From: Streptomyces sp. WM6386
GTDB taxonomy: Bacteria > Actinomycetota > Actinomycetes > Streptomycetales > Streptomycetaceae
Length of the DNA: 48,376 bases
Direction: 5' to 3'
Assembly: GCF_000972385.1 (NCBI RefSeq)
Contig: NZ_JXTE01000093.1
Span: 1-48,376, forward strand
The first letter of the stretch is position 1. Each line of letters opens with the position of its first letter. The translations under genes and the position numbers were made by a program. The notes beneath the pieces are model-generated. The model had not been told where the DNA came from, made no database searches, and was given only the letters and a program-made list of their open reading frames with translations. This document shows positions 1 to 8,485 of the stretch, one piece after another.

Positions 1-962
1 TGGGGCATGCCGCCGACGTCCATCTGAAGGATCTGGCGGGTGTGGCCGAGCAGTCCGTGCAGGTGGAGGATGCGGTCGGCGATCTCGTCGGGGCTGCCGA
101 CGAAGACCATGCCGCCGGGTTCAAGGGCCGCGGCGCGGCCGGCGCGTGAGGGGGCGGGGCGGCCCAGTTCGGCGCTGCCCTCGGCCATCATGCGGTGCTC
201 GTACTCCAGGTAGGTCGACCGGGCCTGGCTGTCGGACTCGGCGACGAATCCGTGTACGGCGACCGCGATGTCGGCCTGCTCGGCGGGGTGGCCGGCCTGG
301 GCCCAGGCGGCGCGGTAGGCGTGCCCGTAGCGCGCCCAGTGTTCGGGGGTGCCGCCGAGGATGCCGAGGAACATCGGCAGTCCCAACTCGACGGCTCGGC
401 CCACCGAGTTGGGGCTGCCGCCGGTGCCCAGCCAGATCTTCAGCGGCTCCTCGGGGCGGGGGAAGGCGGTGACGTTCCGCAGCGGCCGCTTGCGGTGGGG
501 GCCGTGCCAGGTGACGTTCTCGCCGGCGTTGACGGCCATCAGCAGGTCGAGTTTGGAGGCGTACAGCATGTCGTAGTCGTGCTCGTCGTGGTCGAACAGC
601 GGGAACGTGATCGTGGACGATCCGCGTCCGGCGACCAGTTCGATGCGTCCGGGAGCGAGCGAGGCGGCGGTGGCGAGCTGCTGGAAGACCCGGATCGGGT
701 CGTCGGTCGACAGGACGGTGACCGCGGTGCTGAGCTTGATCCGGTGGGTGGAGGCCGCGGCGGCGTTGACCACGGAGGTGGGTGAGGACAGCGGCATCGC
801 CCGCATGTGGTGCTCGCCGACCCCGAAGAAGTCCAGTCCCACCTCGTCGGCGAGCTTGATGGCCTCCAGCACGTCGCGCAGGGCCTGGGCGGTGGGGCCG
901 CGGCTGCCGTCGGGCAGGCGCGGGGTGTTGCCGAAGGAGTAGACGCCGAGTTCGAAGGTCAT
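1..962 (-). CDS. LLM-class flavin-dependent oxidoreductase (3' end outside window)
   Basis: The leftward frame starts at ATG 960-962 and runs off the window, giving about 320 residues of a family usually near 340-350. It reads as a bacterial luciferase-like monooxygenase: an N-terminal beta strand (MTFELGVYSFG), the conserved GVGEHH segment near residues 47-52, and AGRGSS near residue 110, which belong to the F420/FMN-binding TIM barrel. These enzymes oxidise small organic substrates with reduced flavin or F420; the substrate cannot be read here. It is the last gene of a co-directional redox operon and lies 17 bases after the NmrA-like gene, so co-transcription is likely. Family call is firm, substrate unknown. 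Confidence 0.88.
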   Translation of the reverse strand, partial: MTFELGVYSFGNTPRLPDGSRGPTAQALRDVLEAIKLADEVGLDFFGVGEHHMRAMPLSSPTSVVNAAAASTHRIKLSTAVTVLSTDDPIRVFQQLATAASLAPGRIELVAGRGSSTITFPLFDHDEHDYDMLYASKLDLLMAVNAGENVTWHGPHRKRPLRNVTAFPRPEEPLKIWLGTGGSPNSVGRAVELGLPMFLGILGGTPEHWARYGHAYRAAWAQAGHPAEQADIAVAVHGFVAESDSQARSTYLEYEHRMMAEGSAELGRPAPSRAGRAAALEPGGMVFVGSPDEIADRILHLHGLLGHTRQILQMDVGGMP

Positions 963-979
963 GGCGGGCCGGTCCTGAG

Positions 980-1618
980 TCAGTTGCTGATGGCGGGCAT
1001 GGCCCGCCGGTAGCGGGTGTCGGTGAGCTGGGAGACGAGGAACGCGGCGATGTCGGCGCGGCTCATGGCGGAACCGACCTTGTCGTGGCCGAGGAACCCG
1101 GAGCGGATGCGGCCGCTGGCAGGCTTGTTGGTCGGGTTGGTGATGCGGGCAATGGTGTAGTCGAGATCCGAGCCGGTGACGGCCTCGGTCATGCCCTTCA
1201 GCTCGGCCAGCGCGTTGGGGAACATCAGCCCGGCCATGACGGGCAGCACCTTGTGCTTCCAGTGGGGCTTGTCCTGCGGGTCGGCCAAGGACGGGGTGGC
1301 CAGGGCGATGAAGCGAGCCACCTTCTGCGCCTCCATGGCCCGCACGATGGTGCGGGTCCCGTCGGTCACCTGGGTGCCGGTCGTGGACCGCTTCAGGGAC
1401 GGGCCGAGCGCACTGATCACCGCGTCCGCGCCACTGACGGCCTGCTCGACGGCATCACGGTCGGACAACTGCCCGGTGACGACCGTGAGGTGGGAGTGGG
1501 TGCGGGCGAGCTTGGCCGGGGATCGGACCAGGGCGGTGACCTCATGGCCGTCGTCCAGCAGTTGCTGGACGACCAGTCGGCCGATGGCGCCGCTCGCGCC
1601 GAAGACAGTGACACGCAT
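980..1618 (-). CDS. NmrA-like / NAD(P)-binding Rossmann protein
   Basis: This 212-residue protein begins MRVTVFGASGAIG, a Rossmann GxxGxxG dinucleotide-binding loop at residues 7-13. The rest fits atypical SDRs of the NmrA/NAD(P)H-binding group: a VVTGQLSD strand after the second helix and an ADAVISALGP loop. There is no clear YxxxK catalytic pair, so it may be a redox sensor or an atypical reductase. It sits between DoxX and the flavin monooxygenase in the same operon, which suggests reductive handling of electrophilic or quinone compounds; that role is inferred from context. Confidence 0.85.
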   Translation of the reverse strand: MRVTVFGASGAIGRLVVQQLLDDGHEVTALVRSPAKLARTHSHLTVVTGQLSDRDAVEQAVSGADAVISALGPSLKRSTTGTQVTDGTRTIVRAMEAQKVARFIALATPSLADPQDKPHWKHKVLPVMAGLMFPNALAELKGMTEAVTGSDLDYTIARITNPTNKPASGRIRSGFLGHDKVGSAMSRADIAAFLVSQLTDTRYRRAMPAISN

Positions 1619-1669
1619 CAGGGTGGTTCCTCGCTGTGGCGGTCAGAAGGTGGGGTCAAGAAGGAGGAG

Positions 1670-2041
1670 TCAGAAGCTGTGGGGGCCGAAGCGTCCCCAG
1701 ACCACCAGGGCGGCCAGGATCAGCAGGACAGCGTTGAAGGCGATCGCAGAGGGTTCCTTGCGGCGGGCGTGGGTGATCGCGGCCAGCACCATCACCACGA
1801 CCAGGCCGGTCGCGGCCAGCGGGGTCAGCACGGGGGCGATGTCGGTGGCCGCGGGCAGGATCAGCCCCAGGGCCGCGGCGAACTCCACGATGCCGATGAA
1901 GCGGACGGTGCCCTGCGAGAAGTCGGCCGTCCAGGGCAGCTGGCCGGCCAGCTTCTCCTTGGGCTGGGTGGACTTCATGACGCCCGCCATGGCGAACATG
2001 GCGGCCAGCACGGCCTGGACTATCCACAAGAAGACGTTCAC
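1670..2041 (-). CDS. DoxX family membrane protein
   Basis: A 123-residue protein with a GTG start at 2039-2041. It has four hydrophobic helices: residues about 2-20, 45-65, 70-90 and 100-118. The sequence (VFLWIVQAVLAAMFAMAGVMKS, then a GIVEFAAALGLILPA helix) is typical of the DoxX/DoxD-like membrane family, whose members often accompany oxidoreductases and redox-stress regulators. It lies between the SDR and the NmrA-like gene in the TetR-linked operon. It probably resides in the cytoplasmic membrane; a specific activity cannot be read. Confidence 0.87.
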   Translation of the reverse strand: MNVFLWIVQAVLAAMFAMAGVMKSTQPKEKLAGQLPWTADFSQGTVRFIGIVEFAAALGLILPAATDIAPVLTPLAATGLVVVMVLAAITHARRKEPSAIAFNAVLLILAALVVWGRFGPHSF

Positions 2042-2119
2042 GTACGGATTCCTTGCCAGAGGGGGACGGGGTGGGGAGGGCGCGGATGCCCCCTCCCGGG
2101 AGCGGAGTGAGCCGGCCGT

Positions 2120-2800
2120 TCAGGCGTTGAAGACAGCCTCGGAGCGGTCACGGTTTTCGTGCAGGTCCCAGTACAGGGGAGCGATCTCTTCGGACGTGGC
2201 CGTCGGGAAGCCCTCCGGGCCGCCGTCGCCGATCCACACGTTGATGGCCACGTGGGCGGCGTGCACACCGCTGCCGGCCAGTTCCTTGTTCAGGTTGATG
2301 ACCCAGTTGCGCAGGGCCGCGCCGGCCGCGTTGACGTTGCCGAGCATGGGGATGGGATCCACCGAACCGCCGCCGGTGGTGAACAGCAGGGTGCCGACAC
2401 CTGCCTCACGCATCGTGGGCAGCACCGTACGGGCGGCGGCGACGGCGCCGTAGAAGATGTACTCCATCTGGGGCTGCAGATTGTCCACGGTGGCCTCGGA
2501 GGGGGCGGCCAGGGTGACGCCGGGCACCGGAGAGTGCGGGGCCGGTGAGTACTCCAGTACGTCGATGCCGCCGAAGCGTGCCTTTGCGGCGTCCAGGGCA
2601 TCCGTCAGTGAGGCGCGGTCCAGCACGTCGGCGGGGAACGCGGCGGCCGTGATGTCCTCCTGGCCGAGCTGGTCGACCAGCGTCTGAAGCATCTCCTTGG
2701 TGCGGGAGATCAGGGCGACGTCGAAGCCGCGGCTGCCGAAGGTGCGGGCGATGGCCAGGCCCATACCGGGGCCGGCGCCGATGATGGCGATAGTGGGCAC
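2120..2800 (-). CDS. SDR family NAD(P)-dependent oxidoreductase
   Basis: 226 residues, GTG start at 2798-2800 preceded by a purine-rich GGGAAGAG stretch. MPTIAIIGAGPGMGLAIARTFG carries the SDR cofactor loop GxGxGMG at residues 8-14. A DVLDRASL segment follows strand 3, as usual. The canonical YxxxK is not obvious; an AAGAALRNW segment occupies that place, so catalysis may be atypical or lost. The gene is second in the operon, 27 bases after the quinone oxidoreductase stop. The likely role is reduction of a carbonyl in the same unknown pathway. Confidence 0.85.
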   Translation of the reverse strand: MPTIAIIGAGPGMGLAIARTFGSRGFDVALISRTKEMLQTLVDQLGQEDITAAAFPADVLDRASLTDALDAAKARFGGIDVLEYSPAPHSPVPGVTLAAPSEATVDNLQPQMEYIFYGAVAAARTVLPTMREAGVGTLLFTTGGGSVDPIPMLGNVNAAGAALRNWVINLNKELAGSGVHAAHVAINVWIGDGGPEGFPTATSEEIAPLYWDLHENRDRSEAVFNA

Positions 2801-2827
2801 GGTGGTTTCTCTTCCCTTGGACGTGTG

Positions 2828-3766
2828 TCAGGAGCAGGAGACGGCGATCTTGCCCGGGGTGCTCGCGGCGAAGGCGGCGAACGCCTCCGTGGCCTGTTCC
2901 AGCGGGAAGGTGGCCGTGACCGGCACCCGCAGTGCGCCGGAGGCGACCTGCTCGGCCAGTGAGGTCAGGGTCTTCGGACCGGGGGTGGCCATGATCGTGT
3001 GGACGGTGACGTCCTGCCCCTTGACGTCGTCCTGGGTCAGACCGGTGGCGGAGGCGAGCTGTCCGCCCGGCCGCAGCAGAGCGGCCAGCGCCGCGCCGTC
3101 GCCCGCCAGGTGCAGCACCGCGTCCACACCGTCAGGGGCGATCGCGCGGACCTGCCCCTCCACGTCACCGGTGAAGTCGACCACGTGCACCTCCGTGCCG
3201 GTCAGGCCGGTGACGAAGTCGGTCTGCGCGCCGGGGCGGGCGGTCGCGATCACCTTCGCGCCACGGGCTGCGGCGAGCTGCACCGCCAGCGCACCCACCC
3301 CGCCGGAGGCCCCGGAGATCAGCACCGTCTCGCCCTCGGCCAGGGCCACCGCGTCCAGGCTCACCAGGGCAGTGGCCCCGGCCACGCCCAGCGCACCCGC
3401 GTCCCCCACCGTCAGGCCCGCGGGGATGCGGGCGACTCCATGTCCGGCGGGCACGGTGACGTACTGGGCCAGCGAACCGGCGCCCAGGTACGGCTTCCCC
3501 ACGACACCGAAGACCGCGTCGCCGACCGCGAAGCCCTCCGCGCCCTCACCGAGCGCCTCGACCGTGCCCGCGAAGTCCTGGCCGAGGACCAGCGGGAACC
3601 GGTGCTCCATAAACGCCTGCGTGTAGCCGGCGGCGGTGGCGAGGTCGATGCCGTTCAACGAGGCGGCGGCCACCTTGACCAGCAGTTCGCCGGCCGCCGG
3701 GCGAGGAGTGTCCACCTCGGTCACGGCCGGGGCCGAGGGGACGGATTCGAGCGCGACAGCACGCAT
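2828..3766 (-). CDS. MDR-type NADP-dependent quinone oxidoreductase / alcohol dehydrogenase
   Basis: 312 residues from ATG 3764-3766; an in-frame extension upstream runs across the divergent promoter and is not used. The N-terminal GroES-like domain (residues 1-120; VLGQDFAGTVEALG) lacks the zinc-binding cysteines and histidines of classical alcohol dehydrogenases. The Rossmann domain has GASGGVG near residue 145. This fits the zinc-independent quinone oxidoreductase branch, which reduces quinones or enones with NADPH. It is the first gene of the leftward operon, and TetR is divergent across about 100 bases, so it is probably TetR-repressed and induced by its substrate or a related electrophile. 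Confidence 0.9.
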   Translation of the reverse strand: MRAVALESVPSAPAVTEVDTPRPAAGELLVKVAAASLNGIDLATAAGYTQAFMEHRFPLVLGQDFAGTVEALGEGAEGFAVGDAVFGVVGKPYLGAGSLAQYVTVPAGHGVARIPAGLTVGDAGALGVAGATALVSLDAVALAEGETVLISGASGGVGALAVQLAAARGAKVIATARPGAQTDFVTGLTGTEVHVVDFTGDVEGQVRAIAPDGVDAVLHLAGDGAALAALLRPGGQLASATGLTQDDVKGQDVTVHTIMATPGPKTLTSLAEQVASGALRVPVTATFPLEQATEAFAAFAASTPGKIAVSCS

Positions 3767-3786
3767 GACAACACCCTTTCCAAAGC

Positions 3787-3808
3787 AAGTGGGCCAGACG
3801 TCCCACTT
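3787..3808. promoter_or_regulatory. Inverted-repeat operator, TetR/quinone oxidoreductase intergenic region
   Basis: AAGTGGG, eight bases, CCCACTT: perfect 7-base arms. It lies just upstream of the quinone oxidoreductase start (3766) and divergent from tetR (3870). Its size and position suit a TetR dimer site. The assignment is inferred. Confidence 0.6.
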
Positions 3809-3848
3809 CCACTGCCACCCACCGTACAACAGAAACGGCCCGCCCGTT

Positions 3849-3865
3849 CCACTTGGGTAGAGTGG
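3849..3865. promoter_or_regulatory. Second inverted repeat overlapping the tetR start region
   Basis: CCACT, seven bases, AGTGG: 5-base arms made of the same words as the 3787-3808 repeat. It ends four bases before the tetR ATG. A TAGAGT hexamer inside it could be the -10 of tetR, so binding here would give autorepression. Confidence 0.5.
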
Positions 3866-3869
3866 GGGC

Positions 3870-4562
3870 ATGACCTCCCCACCTTCCGACCAGACACCGT
3901 GCCCGCAGCCCGGCACGGGACTGCGCGCCGACGCCGAACGCAACCGCGACCGCATCCTGGCCGCCGCCCGCCGCCTCTACGCCACCGAAGGACTCGGCGT
4001 CTCCATGGCCTCCGTCGCCCGCGAGGCAGGCGTCGGCAAGGCCACGCTCGGCCGGCGCTTCGCGACCCGGGAGGAGCTCATCAACGCGGTCTTCGCCGAC
4101 CGCATGGACGCCTACGCCGACGCCGTCGCCGAGGCGCTCGGCGACCCCGACCCCTGGCGCGGCTTCACCGGCTACCTCCACGCCGTCTGCGCCATGCAGG
4201 CCGCCGACCGCGGCTTCGCCGACGTCCTGACCATGACCTTCCCCACAGCCAAGGCACTGGAAGCCCGCCGCGCCGAGTCGTACAACGCGTTCCTCGAACT
4301 CATCACGCGCGCCAAGAACACCGGGCACCTGCGCGAGGACTTCACCCACCAGGACGTCGTCATCCTGCAAATGGCCAACGCCGGCGTCATCGCCGCCACC
4401 GGCGACGCCGCCCCCGACACCTGGCGCCGCCTCGTCGGCCACATGCTCCGCTCCTACGCCGCACCCGGCGCACCGATCCCCCCGCTGCCCGAAGCACCGG
4501 CGCCCAGGGCTCTCTACCGCGCCATGGTCCGCCTCTCACAAGCGGGCCCGGGCACCACCTAG
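3870..4562 (+). CDS. TetR/AcrR family transcriptional regulator
   Basis: 230 residues with an N-terminal TetR DNA-binding domain (about 23-70): ERNRDRILAAARRLY, then the helix-turn-helix MASVAREAGVGKATLGRRFAT. The rest is a helical ligand-binding domain with a proline-rich tail. It is transcribed away from the redox operon and shares a 103-base intergenic region holding two inverted repeats, so it most likely represses that operon and itself. ATG 3870 is the first start after the putative operator and has almost no room for a leader, so a leaderless or very short-leader transcript is possible. The ligand is not predictable. Confidence 0.92.
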   Translation: MTSPPSDQTPCPQPGTGLRADAERNRDRILAAARRLYATEGLGVSMASVAREAGVGKATLGRRFATREELINAVFADRMDAYADAVAEALGDPDPWRGFTGYLHAVCAMQAADRGFADVLTMTFPTAKALEARRAESYNAFLELITRAKNTGHLREDFTHQDVVILQMANAGVIAATGDAAPDTWRRLVGHMLRSYAAPGAPIPPLPEAPAPRALYRAMVRLSQAGPGTT

Positions 4563-4638
4563 TGCTGGGTTCCTCTTTCGCTGGGTATATGTCTTGGTGG
4601 CGGGGTAGTGGATGGTGCTCGGGGGCGGGTGCTGGGCG

Positions 4639-4758
4639 ATGGTGTTACGGGCACGATCGGGGCGTGACGAGGACGAACGGGCCGTCGTTCGCCGGTTGTC
4701 GCGGGCACGGAAGGCTCCGCGCGATGTAGTGATGCGGGCCCGGATGATCGAGCTGAGC
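4639..4758 (+). pseudogene. IS630-type transposase N-terminal remnant
   Basis: From ATG 4639 the frame reads VLRARSGRDEDERAVVRRL then ARKAPRDVVMRARMIELS. This resembles the N-terminal helical segment of IS630-family transposases found in Streptomyces. The similarity stops at about 4758, where the sequence changes into a Nudix coding frame. Only about 40 codons remain, with no catalytic residues. The call comes from recalled family pattern and needs a search. Confidence 0.45.
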
Positions 4759-5000
4759 TCATCCACCTCACGGCCGCCACGCAGTGGATCTCCAGCGGAG
4801 CCCCGCTCTACCGGCTGCGCAAGCCGGATGTTCCGGCGATGCACCTGGTCAGCTACTTCGTCGTCCTCGACGACGTCCGCGGGCAGTTGCTGCTCGTCGC
4901 GCACCGCAAGGCGGGCCTGTGGCTACCGGCCGGCGGACACGTCAAGCCAGGCGAGGAAGCATGGACCACGGTGGTCCGCGAATGCCGTGAGGAACTGGGC
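4747..5000 (+). pseudogene. Nudix hydrolase fragment
   Basis: In the frame running through ATG 4839 the sequence reads ELIHLTAATQWISSGAPLYR, then KPDVPAMHLVSYFVVLDD, then the Nudix box GGHVKPGEEAWTTVVRECREELG at about 4930-5000. The box matches GX5EX7REUXEEXG, so the metal-binding glutamates are present. Similarity ends right after the box, and the frame then reads nonsense through the next gene. The 5' end is joined to a transposase remnant. Both ends are therefore missing and it cannot be a functional hydrolase. Confidence 0.7.
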
Positions 5001-5104
5001 AGCGGCCACCGCGGCGGCACCGGCTCAGGGGCGCGATCCCTACCCCTTCTGAGGCATCGGTCGACCCGCCACGCCGGCTCCGCCCGCGCCGATAGTGTGG
5101 CCGT

Positions 5105-6193
5105 ATGTCCCGCAAGCGCCGCCCCGCACGCCGTCAGCCCGCCCCCATCCAGCGGGCCGACGCCCAGCAGGCCGAAGAACTGGAAGCCCTGGCCCGCAAG
5201 TACCCCCAGGACCAGGAAGAACTCCTCACCGAGGCCGCGGAGTTCTACAGCCGCGCGGGCCAGCACGAGAAGGCGCTCGCGCTCTACCAGCAGGTCCTGG
5301 ACGCCGACTGCGAAGAACCCCATCTCGTCCAGGCGTTCCGCGTCAGCGCCCTGTGGGATGCCGCACGCACTGACGAGGCCCGTGCCGCAGCCACGGACCT
5401 GCGTCGCCGGCACCCCGCCGATACCGGCCCCTGGAACATCGTCGCGGAGATGTTCGAGGCCGCGGACGAACTCCACGACGCCGCCGACTGGTTCACCGCG
5501 GCAGTGACCCATCTTCTCGGCCCCACCACTCCCCTCACCGTCGACGCCGTCCGCGAGGCGATGGACGCCACCGGCATCGAGATGCTCGTCATCGGCCGCC
5601 ACCGGGTACGGCGTCGCCTCGGCCAGCCGCACGACGACCTCGACCAACTCGCTCACGCCCTCTACGACGACCGCCCCGCCCGGCTCCGCGCGACCAGCAC
5701 CCTGGATGACCTTCACAACCCAGAGCTAGGGGCCGCCGCGGACAGTGACCCCCAGGCCCTGATCGCCTCGATCGAGAAACTCTCCCAGGAAGTCGAAGCC
5801 CGCCGGGCCGCCTTGTCCCGGCCCCGCATGACCTGCGCACTCTTCTGGAACCCTGACGAGTTCGCCCAGCTGCTGGACGCCTGGCCCGAGCTGGCCGACC
5901 ATTACGGCACCGAGTACGGCGAACACGTCCGCCACATCGAGCAGATGCTGCAACGGCTATCTAGCGAAGGCGAAGTACACCTCGGCATCGCACACGGCAC
6001 CATCACCGACTTCGAATCCTTCACCCGCCAGGAGAAGCTGCCTCCGCAGGACGGGGACACCCGGGCGCACTATGCCGCCGACCTCGCAGCCCGGGGCCAG
6101 GCCACCCCGTGGCCTCCGCCCCGCAACTCCCCCTGCTGGTGCGGCTCCACACGCAAGTACAAGAAATGCTGTGGCAACCCCGCCCTCACCTGA
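5105..6193 (+). CDS. SEC-C metal-binding domain protein with TPR-like helices
   Basis: 362 residues. The N-terminus is basic (MSRKRRPARRQ). Residues about 35-135 form tetratricopeptide-like helical pairs, for example EFYSRAGQHEKALALYQQVL. The middle is unassigned. The C-terminus ends with a SEC-C zinc motif, CWCGSTRKYKKCC (CxCGSxxKYKxCC), at about residues 344-356. SEC-C motifs bind zinc in SecA and in many uncharacterised proteins; the TPRs suggest protein binding. It has no co-directional partner and stands between IS remnants, so its role is unknown. The frame is clean throughout. Confidence 0.85.
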   Translation: MSRKRRPARRQPAPIQRADAQQAEELEALARKYPQDQEELLTEAAEFYSRAGQHEKALALYQQVLDADCEEPHLVQAFRVSALWDAARTDEARAAATDLRRRHPADTGPWNIVAEMFEAADELHDAADWFTAAVTHLLGPTTPLTVDAVREAMDATGIEMLVIGRHRVRRRLGQPHDDLDQLAHALYDDRPARLRATSTLDDLHNPELGAAADSDPQALIASIEKLSQEVEARRAALSRPRMTCALFWNPDEFAQLLDAWPELADHYGTEYGEHVRHIEQMLQRLSSEGEVHLGIAHGTITDFESFTRQEKLPPQDGDTRAHYAADLAARGQATPWPPPRNSPCWCGSTRKYKKCCGNPALT

Positions 6194-6329
6194 CCAAGAT
6201 CCACACGGGGTCATTCACCAAACTCGCGACAGAACCAGCGTGGCATGGCCGCCGTCATTCCTCCCCCTGTGCCGCGGGCCGGTGCTTGGCGCGTGCTCCA
6301 CGCAGTGTTCGGATTCGATCCCCTCGAGC

Positions 6330-6440
6330 TGGGTTTCCCGAGGCGCCCGTCTTGGTACCGCCGCTACCAGGCCGAGGGCGTCGAAGGCCTGCGCACTCGC
6401 TCCAAGGCGCCCAAACACTGCCCCAACAACGCAGACGAGC
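6330..6440 (+). pseudogene. Possible transposase helix-turn-helix fragment
   Basis: The frame reads RPSWYRRYQAEGVEGLRTRS then KAPKHCPNNA. This is the pattern of the N-terminal helix-turn-helix linker of IS481/IS3-like transposases (a WYRRYQAEGxxGLxxRS core). No DDE domain follows; the frame continues into unrelated sequence. The rest of 6194-6625 holds nothing I can assign. Confidence 0.4.
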
Positions 6441-6625
6441 GCACGGCGTTCTGGGACACCTACGGGCCCCGCGCGGCCACGTCCGCCGACATGTGGAGAG
6501 CCCTCGTCTACGAGGCATGGCATCTGGGAGCGATCCGGTTGGAGCGGCACAGCCTCCACAACTCCTCTGGTGTCGACACGTACACCTCCATGGCCGCCGT
6601 TCTGGTCCACCCGGCCGTGGCCACG

Positions 6626-7204
6626 TCACGGATGGTAGATGTCCCATATCTTCGACCTGGTGGGCGAAGGGCTCCGGCCCGCTTCGCACTGCGCGGGATC
6701 CTGCGGCGGGAGCAGCCGGTACGCGCCGATCTGCTCCGTCCCGAACTGCACGTCCGCCTTCCCGGCGGTGGCCAGGTCCCGTGTCTTGCGCGGCTGTTCC
6801 CGGTCGCTCAGTGGTGCGCCCTCGTACGCCGCCACGAGGACCCGGGTGCAGGCCCCGTCCTGTCCGGTGGGAAGAGCGGCGGGGAAACCGACCGTACGGG
6901 TCCTGCTGCCGTCCGCTGACAATCGGTAGCGCATGACGGACGCCGTCCCCGTCCCCGTCGCGGTGGCCGTGAGGGTCCAGAACTCGACCTGCACGGCGAG
7001 CGGTCGGCACAGCGGCCGTTCATCGCCCGCGTGCTGGGCGCGGACGACGACCGACGCGCCCTCGTACGACGGGCCGACCCCCTCGGTCGTCCCGTGGAAG
7101 GCGACCGCTTTCCGCAGCCAGGCCGCCTGTTCCCGTCCCGACCAGTCACCGTCGTCGCGGCAGCCGCCGGTCTGCGCGCCGACGGACGCTTTCGAGGAGC
7201 ACAC
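6626..7204 (-). CDS. Hypothetical protein, probably exported; 5' end uncertain
   Basis: Up to 192 residues from a GTG at 7202-7204; the frame stays open further upstream without a clear start or ribosome site. Near its N-terminus it has CRDDGDWSGREQAAWL, a cysteine/WSG pattern I associate with Streptomyces membrane-anchored or secreted proteins whose signal segment would precede it. Cysteines recur across the protein. No signal peptide is visible in frame, so the gene may have lost its 5' end. It is downstream of, and co-directional with, the histidine kinase but 169 bases away. Function unknown. Confidence 0.5.
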   Translation of the reverse strand: MCSSKASVGAQTGGCRDDGDWSGREQAAWLRKAVAFHGTTEGVGPSYEGASVVVRAQHAGDERPLCRPLAVQVEFWTLTATATGTGTASVMRYRLSADGSRTRTVGFPAALPTGQDGACTRVLVAAYEGAPLSDREQPRKTRDLATAGKADVQFGTEQIGAYRLLPPQDPAQCEAGRSPSPTRSKIWDIYHP

Positions 7205-7372
7205 TCCCGGAGTGCGACCGCCTGAACGACGACCGGGCCGACTACCCCGCCAAGCACCGCCTAATGGCGTGAACGTGAAGTTGCTGACCGATCCGGATGG
7301 CCGACCGCCATGGATCTCAGCCCGGATGCCCTTCCGGTAGTCGGCGGATTCGCTTGGCTCCGGAGCCCTCGA

Positions 7373-8485
7373 TCACGCCTCGGCCAGGGGAAGTGTCACT
7401 TCGAAGCGGCAGCCGCCGGGAACGTTGCGCACGGCGGCCTGGCCCCGATGAGCCTCCACGATGCCCCGGACGATGGCCAGGCCGAGGCCCGCACCGGCGG
7501 GAGGAGTACGGGCATGGGTACCGCGCCACCCAGTGTCGAAGACACGCGGCAGATCCTCCTCGGGGATGCCGCCGCAGCCGTCCGTGACGGACAGGACGAC
7601 CCCCTCGGCGCGATGCTCGGCGGTCACCGCGACCGTCCCGTCGGCGGGTGTCCGGCGGATCGCGTTGACCAGCAGATTGCCCAGCACGCGGCTCATCTCC
7701 TTGCCGTCCACCTCGACCGGCACCGGCTCGACGCGGTCGCCGACCAGCCACACCCCGTGCTCGCGGGCGAGGGCGTCCGCTCCCGCGAGGGCGTCGCCGA
7801 CGAGGTCGTACACCGACATGCGGGACGGAGACAGGGCGAGCGCCCCGGCGTGGATGCGGGAGAGCTCGAACAGGTCCCCGACCATGTCGTTGAGGCGTTC
7901 GACCTCGGTGCGCATCTGGCGGAGGTAGCGGTGGGGGTCGGCGGCGACGCCGTCCTCCAGGGCCTCGGACATCGCGCGCAGGCCGGCCAGCGGGGTGCGC
8001 AGGTCGTGCGAGATCCAGGCGACGAGTTCGCGTCTCGATGTCTCCAGGGCGCGCTCGCGGTCGCGGGACTCGGCCAGCTTCGCACTGGTGGCGGCCAACT
8101 CACGGCTGAGTGCGGCCAGTTCCGCGGTCGCCGGGCCGTCGGGAGCCGCGAAATGGCCACCGTCACCGAAGGAACGGGCGGCCGCGGTGAGCGCCCGGCT
8201 GCGGGCGACGACCCATCGGCCGAGCAGCAGCGCGGTGGCCAGGGAAACGACGGCCGCCATCGCCACGACGGTGGTGACGACAGACAGGTCGTGCGTGGAC
8301 AGGAACATCGCCTGCGCCACGGCCAGCGTGCCCGCGAGCATGGCGGTCACGGCCACGGCGGCTACTACGGTGAGGGACGCGGTCAGCGAGCGTCGCCGGA
8401 TCAGCCACAGCACACACGCCCCGAGCAGCCCGGCCGCGACGGCGCCGAGGAAGGCGAAGAGGGCGATGAGGAGGGTATCGCTCAC
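7373..8485 (-). CDS. Sensor histidine kinase (HisKA/HATPase), locus A
   Basis: 370 residues from GTG 8483-8485, which overlaps the regulator stop (GTGA) and follows GGAGGCGG. Helices at about 5-29, 36-60 and 68-90 enclose very short loops, suggesting intramembrane sensing. A HAMP-like linker follows. The HisKA box ISHDLRTPL has the phospho-accepting His near residue 160. The HATPase domain has NLLVNAIRRTP (N box), DGCGGIP (G1) and GAGLGLAI (G2). It is translationally coupled to the OmpR-type regulator. A shared motif before the pair and before surrounding envelope-type genes suggests it controls those genes and itself. Confidence 0.93.
   Translation of the reverse strand: MSDTLLIALFAFLGAVAAGLLGACVLWLIRRRSLTASLTVVAAVAVTAMLAGTLAVAQAMFLSTHDLSVVTTVVAMAAVVSLATALLLGRWVVARSRALTAAARSFGDGGHFAAPDGPATAELAALSRELAATSAKLAESRDRERALETSRRELVAWISHDLRTPLAGLRAMSEALEDGVAADPHRYLRQMRTEVERLNDMVGDLFELSRIHAGALALSPSRMSVYDLVGDALAGADALAREHGVWLVGDRVEPVPVEVDGKEMSRVLGNLLVNAIRRTPADGTVAVTAEHRAEGVVLSVTDGCGGIPEEDLPRVFDTGWRGTHARTPPAGAGLGLAIVRGIVEAHRGQAAVRNVPGGCRFEVTLPLAEA

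Noticed and set aside
4642..4660. TTACG at 4644 as a further regulon site
   Set aside because: The second half-site (at the 11-base step) does not match and the position is inside a transposase remnant.
2999..4729. Long rightward open frame opposite the quinone oxidoreductase and over tetR
   Set aside because: It is antisense or out of frame to well-supported genes and has an arginine/histidine-rich composition typical of high-GC shadows.
4839..5507. 222-codon frame starting in the Nudix fragment
   Set aside because: Only the first 55 codons are Nudix-like; the remainder is an out-of-frame reading of the SEC-C gene.
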